In this document: in pieces, positions 1-5,297 of the stretch | Numbering within the stretch: position 1 is the stretch's first letter | Layout of the letters: each line of letters begins with the position of its first letter | NCBI GenBank assembly: GCA_028716125.1 | Contig: JAQUQK010000138.1 | Coordinates: forward strand, 1-5,297 | DNA: 5,297 nucleotides | Source of the DNA: Thermoplasmatota archaeon | GTDB lineage: Archaea; Thermoplasmatota; JAQUQK01 | Direction: 5' to 3' | Notes under the pieces: generated by a model | Seen by the model: the letters and a program-made list of their open reading frames with translations, nothing else | Database searches by the model: none | Told to the model about the DNA's origin: nothing | Made by a program: the position numbers and the translations under genes

Positions 1-611
1 CCGACAAGCACGGGATATGGCTTGACTAAGCCGGAATCATACCTGCCCCACGTAAGCGAGTAGCTAAAGCCGCCGCCGCTCAGAAATGGCGCGGGAGGCC
101 GCATCAATTCAAGGCCCGCAGGGGCGCCCATTGCGGCCTGCGTATATGTTTGGCTTGTGTTAAAATATGCGCCTTCAACGATCTTGTCCTTCAGGGCGCA
201 GACGCTTTCGTCATTTTTTACGTCGATCCCCCAGAAGGTTCCGCCGTCCGATTCCCCGACGCTGCGGTTATGCGCCTCCAGTTCCTTATGGATTGCCCCC
301 CCTTCCCCCTCGGCGCGCATGACTGCAGAAAAACCAGGAATTTCATTAATCTTGGCGGCGATATTGCTTGCATCCGTCATCGGTGGTGCGCCGCTGATTA
401 CGTTTCGAAGGCCAGTGCCGCCCGCAACTACAACTCCGTCGCCGTACATCGTCTTGATCGTCTTGTCGGTGACGTAGTCGTTGTATTCGTTGAGGGCGCT
501 CTGGGTGATGAAAATGCACATGCAAAGGGCGATAACTGTGGTTATTGCAAGATATACCGTCTTGTGGTCGCGGAATTCGCCGAGTGCTAATCTTAATGCA
601 GGATTTTTCAT
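1..611 (-). CDS. FtsX-like ABC transporter permease, third tandem copy (C), N-terminal part, cut by left window edge
   Basis: The reading frame starts at ATG (609-611) and stays open for 203 codons to the window edge. It was found by translating the reverse complement and begins MKNPALRLALGEFRDHK. This N-terminus aligns with that of gene B (LAMGEFRDHKGVYLAI against LALGEFRDHKTVYLAI), which fixes the start. A weak Shine-Dalgarno-like GGGG lies at 620-623, 8 nt upstream. Visible parts: a short cytoplasmic helix with the E-x-x-D-H motif (residues 9-16), one membrane helix (about 18-38), then an external MacB-like domain with YGDGVVVAGGTG (56-67), WGIDVKNDE (127-135) and YFNTSQTYTQ (149-158). Compared with B, the stretch between the EGEG motif and WGID is about 13 residues longer, and residues 164-195 form a Pro/Gly-rich, poorly matching segment before KPYPVLV. 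The ATPase-contacting loop and later helices lie outside the window. By family knowledge it is an integral-membrane ABC permease; its substrate is unknown. It probably shares a transcript with B. Confidence 0.88.
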   Translation of the reverse strand, partial: MKNPALRLALGEFRDHKTVYLAITTVIALCMCIFITQSALNEYNDYVTDKTIKTMYGDGVVVAGGTGLRNVISGAPPMTDASNIAAKINEIPGFSAVMRAEGEGGAIHKELEAHNRSVGESDGGTFWGIDVKNDESVCALKDKIVEGAYFNTSQTYTQAAMGAPAGLELMRPPAPFLSGGGFSYSLTWGRYDSGLVKPYPVLV

Positions 612-637
612 CTGACGTTCCCCAAGTTATCGCATTT

Positions 638-650
638 CTTTTTGAAAAAG
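638..650 (-). terminator. Palindrome with T-run in the B-C spacer, possible weak terminator
   Basis: The 13-bp sequence CTTTTTGAAAAAG is a perfect palindrome around a single central base, 16 bp downstream of the B stop codon. On the minus strand it gives a run of five T in CTTTTTC, preceded by another T-rich stretch (TTTGTCATTTTG). Archaeal termination often uses such T-runs. The one-base centre does not allow a real hairpin loop, and the start of gene C is only 27 bp further on with no TATA-like element between, so co-transcription of B and C is more likely than full termination. Confidence 0.22.
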
Positions 651-666
651 CATTCAAAATGACAAA

Positions 667-3396
667 TTATAGGTTCAATTCTCCCTTTCTCAGCGCTTCC
701 ACCGGGCTGAGGCTGGCTGCGCGGTTTGCCGGTATCGACGCCGCGACAATCGACGTGAGCAGTGGGGTGAAAAGAGTTATTCCAAGGACGGCCCAGGTAA
801 TTGTGAAACCAACCTGCATTATCATTCCCATCGGCAGCTTGGTCGTCATGTGGACGATATTGACCGCTACGTACGACAGAATCATGGCGATGAGCACTGC
901 CATTGCTCCGGACAACACGCCTATCACCACTCCTTGGTATATGAACATCTTGATTATTATGCGGTCGCGCGCCCCAACCGCCTTGAGAGTTCCTATTTCC
1001 CTGGTCTTCCTGTCCACAGTGGAATCCATGGCATATTTTATTATGACTGCGGCCAGAATGAGGGTTATGGCGATTGCTGTATATATTATCAGCACCATCG
1101 CGTCGAATGCTGGGCCGACGATATAGGTAACGCCTTCGTGCCACGAGAACGCCTCGTATTCCGGTGCCGATTTTCTCAGTGCCGCATATATGTCGCGGTA
1201 GTCCGTTCCTTCCGGTGCCTTGACCACAATCGCGTTCCCGTCGTCCGCATCGTAGCCCATCATCTGGTTCACTGCTTCCATTGGAAGGAAATACATTAGG
1301 GAGTCGGCCAGCGTGAAACTGGTGTCGTATATTCCTATGACCTTTACGGGTGCGCTCACTATGCCCGAACCTTTCGTGGAACCCACCATAAGTATCGAAA
1401 ACTGCGAGCCTATGTCAAGGCCGTTGGCGTCGGTGCTAGTCTTCCCGATAATCACCGGATACGGCTCCTGCAACCGTTCTCCGACAATGGTTGTGCTTAC
1501 CCCGCTTACGCGAACGCCTGGTATGAACTGGGATTCTTCTCCTATTATGTTTTGCGAGTAGTTCTTGTTCGGGTCGAAGTAATCTCCTTTTATCAGCGAC
1601 TTTCTGAGATTGAAAACGGTTTCGTCATTCGTTGCATCCACACCCCAGACAGAGCCGCCGTCGTACCTGGGATTCTCGGTAGTGCCAAGAACAATCACGG
1701 ATTGGTGGTTGCTTCGGACGACTGTGGTGTATCCTGTGTCCGCGGATATCTTTTGGGCGAGCGCCCTGGCGTTTACTATCTGCGGCGCTCCGCCCACCAT
1801 GAAACGCGGCGTTGAACCGGGACCAAGAATCATCCCGTCGGAGCATAAGGTGTCCTTCAGCGTATGAGTTACCGTTTCCTTAAGGTTTTCCTGGTATGAT
1901 GCCTGCAATGCAAATACGGCAAGCGCGGCGCATATGACTAGCACCACCGCCGAATATATCGGGAGATGGTCCTTCATCTCCTCGATAGCAAGGGAGAGCG
2001 GCGAGAGGCTCTTCCTGAATTTCGGGGTTATGCTGTCGATGCGTGCCCTCAGCCCTCTCCTTTTTTCGCTGGCGCCCTGAAGCTCGCCGCGGCGTATCGC
2101 TTCAACAGGAGATAGTCTGGCAACGCTCCTGCACGGAAGCACCGAAGCGAGAAGGGAGATTGCGACGGGAAGCGCCATTGCCGTTACTGCTGCAGCAGGC
2201 GTCATTATGAATCTTATCTTCATCTGCGCTCCGAGCGAATATGACAATGTTATCCCATATGCGGAGAGCGAATGCATGAGCACCGTGGCGATGAGAAGCC
2301 CAAGCCCGCCTGATATTATTCCTATGAAAAGCGCCTGATAAACAAATATCATCACCACGACCCCGTCCCTTGCGCCGAGAGCCTTCAGCGTTCCTATTTC
2401 CCTACTTTTTCTGATTATGATGGAGTCCATGACGAATTTTATGGCTGCTGCCGCGAGAAGAAGGGATGCAGCAATGGTCGTACCCAATATCGTCCGTCCA
2501 ATCACATTCAAATTGCCTTCCCACACATTCTTTATGTCTTCCTTTGAATAGAAAACCTTGTCCCCTATCGCGGGCGCAAGCAATTCCCTGATTTCTGCAT
2601 CGCTCATGCCATCCGGCGCGTCTATGCAGATGTAATTCGCGGTATTGGAATCCCACCCCCGTATTTCCTGAAGGGATTCGATGGGAACCACGTAGAATAT
2701 GGTTTCCATCAGCGGCTTTTCCGTCTCATATATGCCTATAACTTCCCAGCGCACGCTGCAGAAAAGCACCCCTGCCTCGGTGAGTATGTCTCCAGTGAAT
2801 ATGGTTCCTACCTTCCAGTTGTTTATTGCGGCGCACGTTTTTCCTATGATTATGGGATATGGAAGTATTGTCTGGTCGTTCCTCGTGGCATTTGAGGGAA
2901 CTGGCCCGGCGGCTAATGTGGGGCTGAGCAGGAATCGTGTGCCGAAAGGATTGCCCATTCCGGTTTGCGTGTAGTTTTTCGAGGTGTCGAAATAAGTCCC
3001 ATCTATCAGCTTGTTTTTTACTTGACAAACGTTTTCATCAGTCTTGAGGTCAATGCCCCATGCAGTAATGGCGTCATTCGCAAGCGCGCCTTCCCCTTCC
3101 GCTTTCGGCGTCGCCACGAACTCGGGAATCGCATTTATTTTGTCCACGGTCTGCCTTGCATCCGTCATCTTGGAGGCGCCGGAAACAATATTCCTGACCG
3201 TGGTTCCACCGGTCGTAACGACGCCGTCGCCGTAGAACATCCCGATTGATTTGTATGTAACGTAGTCGTTGTAAGAGTTCATCGAACTCTGTGTCGTGAA
3301 CACGGTCATCGACAGCGCGACTATCACAATTATCGCCAGATATACGCCTTTGTGGTCCCTGAATTCCCCCATTGCAAGCTTTAGAGACGGATCCAT
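667..3396 (-). CDS. Double FtsX-like ABC transporter permease, middle tandem copy (B), complete
   Basis: This is a complete 909-residue integral-membrane protein, ATG to TAA. The start is supported by a GAGGT ribosome-binding site 6 nt upstream and by matching the start of gene C. Half 1: E-x-x-D-H helix (8-15), membrane helix 1 (about 17-38), external domain (about 40-295) with YGDGVV (55-60), WGIDLKTDE (113-121) and YFDTSKNYTQ (135-144), helix 2 (about 297-323), coupling loop RKSREIGTLKALGARD (329-344), helices 3 and 4 (about 346-378 and 396-420), and PVEAIRRGEL (430-439). A basic linker of about 30 residues follows. Half 2 repeats the plan: EEMKDH (472-477), helix 5 (479-499), external domain (500-760) with WGVDATNDE (584-592) and YFDPNKNYSQ (606-615), helix 6 (764-789), loop RKTREIGTLKAVGARD (796-811), helices 7 and 8 (about 813-846 and 862-889), PVEALRKGEL (898-907). 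The family couples ATP hydrolysis by a separate ATPase to export or signalling across the membrane. No ATPase motif is present here. The family call is firm; the substrate and exact role are unknown. Confidence 0.95.
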   Translation of the reverse strand: MDPSLKLAMGEFRDHKGVYLAIIVIVALSMTVFTTQSSMNSYNDYVTYKSIGMFYGDGVVTTGGTTVRNIVSGASKMTDARQTVDKINAIPEFVATPKAEGEGALANDAITAWGIDLKTDENVCQVKNKLIDGTYFDTSKNYTQTGMGNPFGTRFLLSPTLAAGPVPSNATRNDQTILPYPIIIGKTCAAINNWKVGTIFTGDILTEAGVLFCSVRWEVIGIYETEKPLMETIFYVVPIESLQEIRGWDSNTANYICIDAPDGMSDAEIRELLAPAIGDKVFYSKEDIKNVWEGNLNVIGRTILGTTIAASLLLAAAAIKFVMDSIIIRKSREIGTLKALGARDGVVVMIFVYQALFIGIISGGLGLLIATVLMHSLSAYGITLSYSLGAQMKIRFIMTPAAAVTAMALPVAISLLASVLPCRSVARLSPVEAIRRGELQGASEKRRGLRARIDSITPKFRKSLSPLSLAIEEMKDHLPIYSAVVLVICAALAVFALQASYQENLKETVTHTLKDTLCSDGMILGPGSTPRFMVGGAPQIVNARALAQKISADTGYTTVVRSNHQSVIVLGTTENPRYDGGSVWGVDATNDETVFNLRKSLIKGDYFDPNKNYSQNIIGEESQFIPGVRVSGVSTTIVGERLQEPYPVIIGKTSTDANGLDIGSQFSILMVGSTKGSGIVSAPVKVIGIYDTSFTLADSLMYFLPMEAVNQMMGYDADDGNAIVVKAPEGTDYRDIYAALRKSAPEYEAFSWHEGVTYIVGPAFDAMVLIIYTAIAITLILAAVIIKYAMDSTVDRKTREIGTLKAVGARDRIIIKMFIYQGVVIGVLSGAMAVLIAMILSYVAVNIVHMTTKLPMGMIMQVGFTITWAVLGITLFTPLLTSIVAASIPANRAASLSPVEALRKGELNL
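676..1989 (-). repeat. Gene B internal repeat, unit 2 (second permease half)
   Basis: This segment codes for residues 470-907, homologous to unit 1 with an offset of about 462 residues at the N-terminal helix (EFRDHKGVY against EMKDHLPIY). Its external domain has its own conserved version of the early motif, CSDGMILGPGSTPR (518-531), shared with the second half of gene A but not with first halves, which have YGDGVV instead. First and second halves therefore form two separate lineages that split before the whole genes were duplicated. Confidence 0.8.
2080..3375 (-). repeat. Gene B internal repeat, unit 1 (first permease half)
   Basis: This segment codes for residues 8-439 of gene B, from the A-x-x-E-x-x-D-H helix to PVEAIRRGEL. 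It matches unit 2 (residues 470-907) in element order: E-x-x-D-H, helix, WG[IV]D-x(3)-DE-x-V, YFD-x-x-KNY[TS]Q, PYP-x-IIGK, [VI]IGIY[ED]T, AP[DE]G, coupling loop, final PVEA motif. The match is at protein level; the DNA has diverged. Unit 1 carries cysteines at 124, 188 and 213 of the external domain that unit 2 lacks. Confidence 0.8.
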
Positions 3397-3402
3397 ATTT
3401 CT

Positions 3403-3407
3403 ACCTC
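3403..3407 (-). promoter_or_regulatory. Ribosome-binding site of gene B
   Basis: Read on the minus strand, GAGGT (within GAAGAGGTAGAAAT) stands 6 nt before the ATG at 3394-3396. It is a good Shine-Dalgarno match at normal spacing. It supports this ATG over the in-frame ATG at codon 9 (LAMGEF), which would cut into the conserved N-terminal helix. Confidence 0.7.
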
Positions 3408-3440
3408 TTCAATACGGCCCGAGCCATCGTGATTGATTGG

Positions 3441-3450
3441 CTATATATCA
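3441..3450 (-). promoter_or_regulatory. Possible archaeal TATA box upstream of gene B
   Basis: On the minus strand the A-B spacer carries TGATATATAG. If the host is archaeal, transcription would be expected to start about 25 nt downstream, near 3420, leaving a leader of about 25 nt that contains the GAGGT ribosome-binding site. That geometry is sensible for an internal promoter. No clear purine-rich BRE element precedes it, and ATATAT strings are common inside these genes because AUA and UAU codons are frequent, so this is suggestive only. The longer A-B spacer (104 bp against 55 bp for B-C) and the absence of a T-run after the stop of A fit either an internal promoter or plain read-through. 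Confidence 0.35.
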
Positions 3451-3500
3451 AGGCATCGATGACGTGTTTTTTAGGCCGTTCGTATTTTGCCGCACCCCAA

Positions 3501-5297
3501 TCAAAGGTTCAGCTCACCCTTTCTTATGGCTTCAACCGGGCTTAGCGCGGCCGCTCTTTTGGATGGGAGCGCCGCAGCCAAAAGCGAAGCCGCTATTGGG
3601 GCAAGGAGGGTTATGGCGATTATCGTTCCGGTCACCGAAAACCCAACTTCCATAATCATGCCCATCGGCATCTTGGTGTTCAGGTGAATGACGTTTATTA
3701 TGATATATGCCAGAGCAGCCGAGAATGCTATTGCGGCAATTCCCGATAATGCTCCAACTACTGCGCCTTGATATATGAACATCTTCACTATTGTGCGGTC
3801 TCTTGCGCCAAACGCCTTCAGCGTTCCTATCTCGCGCGTTTTTCTGGATACTGTGGAGTCCATTGCATAGTTTATTATTACTGCGGCCAGTATCAGTGTT
3901 ATTCCGATTGCCGTATATACTATCATCAGCATTGCGTCGAAGGCCGGGCCTATCATGTATGAAACAGCCTCGTGCCAGGAAAACGACTCCATTTCGGGCG
4001 CTGCGCCGGCGAGCGCGGAATATATCTGTTTATAGTCCATGTTTTCGGGCGCCTTTACCGCCACGGCATTGCCGTCCTCCGGGTTGTAGCCCATCATCTG
4101 GTTTACTGCCTCGATTGGCGTGAAGTAGAGCAGCGAATCGGTAAACGCGAAACTGGTTTCATATATTCCTACGACCTTGAATGGGGCGCTTACCAGCCCA
4201 GAACCCTTCGTGGAATCGGTTAGCAGTATCGAAAATTGCGAGCCTACGTTAAGACCGTGTGACTTCGCTCCCGCTTCACCCATTATTATCGGGTATGGTT
4301 CTTGCAGCATTTCGTTTATCACGGTGCTGCTGAGGCCGCTGAACCTCAACCCGGGTATAAATTGAGCCTGCTCCCCGACAATGTTCTGGGAATAATCCTT
4401 GCTTGGATCGAAGTAGCCGCCTTTTATAATGGTGTTTTCGAGATGGAAGACGCTCTCGTCGTTCTTGGTGTCTATGCCCCATATAGAACCCGCTTCGTAT
4501 ATCGGGTTTTGGTCTGTGCCAAGAACGACTACGGCCTGGCGGTTGCTTCTTACGACTGCAGTATATCCCGTTTTTTGCGAGATTTCACCGACAAGCGCCC
4601 TCGCATTTTCTATCCTCGGCGCCCCTCCCATCATCTGGCGCGGCGTGGAGCCATGGCCAAGAACCATTCCGTCGGCGCAAATGGTGTCTTTCATGGTGCG
4701 CGTCACGGTTTCGCTTAGATTGTGCTGGTACGACGCCTGGAGTGTGAATACGGAGAGTGCTATTCCTATAACTACAATCACGACAGCGTATATCCCAGCG
4801 TGGTCTTTCATTTCGTCAATTGCAAGAGAAAGAGGAGAAAGGCTCTTTTTGAACTTCGGCCAGATTTTTGCGAGTATGGAAAGTATGCTCTTGTCGCTTT
4901 CCTTCGCGCCCTGAAGGTCGCCCCTTCTTATAGCTTCCACAGGCGAGAGTCTTGCCACCTTCTCGCAAGGCAGTATGGAAGCGAGAACGGATACAAGAAC
5001 CGGAAGCGCAAGGGCGGTAAGCGCTATGATAGGAGTCAGTATGAATTTGACTTTCATCTGCGCTCCCAGCGAATAGTTGAGCGTTATTCCATATGCCGAT
5101 ATTACATTCATCAGCACGGCGGCAATGCCAAGCCCAAGAGCGCCTGCGAAAACCCCTATGAAAATTGCTTGATACAAAAATATGCGGGCAACCGTTCTGT
5201 CGCGTGCCCCCAGCGCCTTTAGCGTTCCTATCTCCCTGCTCTTTCGGATTATGATTGAGTCCATCACGAACTTTACGGCAGCCGCCGCCAGAATGAG
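3501..5297 (-). CDS. Double FtsX-like ABC transporter permease, first tandem copy (A), C-terminal part, cut by right window edge
   Basis: The frame is open from the right edge (first visible residues LILAAAAVKFVMDS) to TGA at 3501-3503, giving 598 residues. An in-frame GTG at 5265-5267 is not the true start: it lies inside a membrane helix that matches residues 312-323 of gene B. About 310 N-terminal residues (helix 1 and the first external domain) should lie outside the window. Visible in order: end of helix 2, coupling loop RKSREIGTLKALGARD (visible residues 18-33), helices 3 and 4 (about 35-70 and 85-110), LSPVEAIRRGDL (117-128), linker, DEMKDH (161-166), helix 5 (about 168-188), external domain with DGMVLGHGSTPR (209-220), WGIDTKNDE (273-281) and YFDPSKDYSQ (295-304), helix 6 (about 453-478), loop RKTREIGTLKAFGARD (485-500), helices 7 and 8, and the end PVEAIRKGELNL. 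The match to B runs over exactly the same number of residues (312-909). It is the first of the three permeases in transcription order; no ATPase gene adjoins it in the window. Confidence 0.94.
   Translation of the reverse strand, partial: LILAAAAVKFVMDSIIIRKSREIGTLKALGARDRTVARIFLYQAIFIGVFAGALGLGIAAVLMNVISAYGITLNYSLGAQMKVKFILTPIIALTALALPVLVSVLASILPCEKVARLSPVEAIRRGDLQGAKESDKSILSILAKIWPKFKKSLSPLSLAIDEMKDHAGIYAVVIVVIGIALSVFTLQASYQHNLSETVTRTMKDTICADGMVLGHGSTPRQMMGGAPRIENARALVGEISQKTGYTAVVRSNRQAVVVLGTDQNPIYEAGSIWGIDTKNDESVFHLENTIIKGGYFDPSKDYSQNIVGEQAQFIPGLRFSGLSSTVINEMLQEPYPIIMGEAGAKSHGLNVGSQFSILLTDSTKGSGLVSAPFKVVGIYETSFAFTDSLLYFTPIEAVNQMMGYNPEDGNAVAVKAPENMDYKQIYSALAGAAPEMESFSWHEAVSYMIGPAFDAMLMIVYTAIGITLILAAVIINYAMDSTVSRKTREIGTLKAFGARDRTIVKMFIYQGAVVGALSGIAAIAFSAALAYIIINVIHLNTKMPMGMIMEVGFSVTGTIIAITLLAPIAASLLAAALPSKRAAALSPVEAIRKGELNL
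3510..4823 (-). repeat. Gene A internal repeat, unit 2 (second permease half)
   Basis: This segment codes for visible residues 159-596 of gene A. It is closer to unit 2 of gene B than to the first half of A or B: it shares the CADGMVLG-type motif, GYTAVVRSN, FIPGLR, GSQFSIL, STKGSG and EAVNQMMGY. It retains a complete coupling loop (3798-3845). Confidence 0.75.
4914..5297 (-). repeat. Gene A internal repeat, unit 1 (partial)
   Basis: Only the last three membrane helices of the first permease half of A are in the window, with the coupling loop at 5199-5246 and LSPVEAIRRGDL at the end. It aligns with residues 312-439 of gene B without any length change. The external domain of this half lies beyond the right edge. 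Confidence 0.75.

Larger units (their letters stand above)
3397..3500. other. A-B spacer (104 bp)
   Basis: This non-coding spacer holds the ribosome-binding site and the TATA-like element of gene B described separately. It also has an imperfect inverted repeat: AATACGGCC at 3411-3419 faces GGCCGTTCGTATT at 3474-3486, whose arms match except for a three-base insertion. The loop of more than 50 bases spans the TATA-like element. I see no small open frame with a ribosome-binding site here. Confidence 0.5.

Noticed and set aside
150..590. Plus-strand frames of 146 and 106 codons at the left end
   Set aside because: The minus-strand frame in the same place continues as a clear homologue of gene B from an aligned ATG, so gene C is the real gene here.
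545..1126. Plus-strand open frame of 193 codons
   Set aside because: It lies opposite the end of gene B and the start of gene C. It has no ribosome-binding site and its sequence is just the mirror of conserved permease codons.
667..3396. Naming gene B macB, lolC, lolE or ftsX
   Set aside because: The fold and loop fit the superfamily only. There is no fused ATPase as in MacB, the protein is a double permease, and no neighbour points to lipoprotein release or cell division.
667..3396. Gene B as a chance fusion of two separate genes or an assembly artefact
   Set aside because: The same two-half layout, with the same linker length, is present in gene A, so it is the native form of this family.
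4429..4914. Plus-strand open frames of 138-166 codons opposite gene A
   Set aside because: These are antisense shadows. Similar shadows recur opposite the homologous part of gene B because the real genes are repeats.
5265..5267. GTG as the start codon of gene A
   Set aside because: Homology to B continues upstream through LILAAAAVKF to the window edge, so this codon is internal to a membrane helix.
667..5297. Many ATATAT strings inside the genes as promoters
   Set aside because: They come from frequent Ile AUA and Tyr UAU codons within conserved coding sequence. Only the one in the non-coding spacer is worth listing.

Overview
The window is almost entirely coding, all of it on the minus strand, so it reads from right to left. 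It holds three tandem genes for large membrane proteins of the FtsX-like (MacB/LolC/E-type) ABC-transporter permease superfamily: an upstream copy 'A' cut by the right edge (3501-5297, C-terminal 598 residues), a complete middle copy 'B' (667-3396, 909 residues), and a downstream copy 'C' cut by the left edge (1-611, N-terminal 203 residues). The spacers are 104 bp (A-B) and 55 bp (B-C). There is no RNA gene, insertion sequence, CRISPR array or plus-strand gene that I can support.

Each protein is, or appears to be, a double permease. Complete copy B consists of two homologous halves of about 440 residues. Each half has a short cytoplasmic helix with an E-x-x-D-H motif, a first membrane helix, an external domain of roughly 250 residues, then three membrane helices. 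Between the second and third helices lies a near-invariant RK[ST]REIGTLKA[LVF]GARD loop, which in this superfamily is expected to contact the ATPase. Each half ends with LSPVEA[IL]R[RK]G[ED]L. A matches B residue for residue over all 598 visible positions (same total length, linker included). C matches the N-terminal part of B but has a longer, more divergent external domain.

The likely picture is an operon of paralogous export or mechanotransmission-type ABC permeases whose ATPase (MacB/LolD type) is not in the window. It could lie beyond either edge or elsewhere. The substrate cannot be read from the sequence.

The organism is probably an archaeon, at low to moderate confidence. AUA (Ile) and AGG/AGA (Arg) codons are used freely, GC is intermediate, a TATA-box-like element sits about 45-50 bp before gene B, and a good Shine-Dalgarno site precedes B. 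I cannot name a genus. A bacterium with similar codon use is not excluded.
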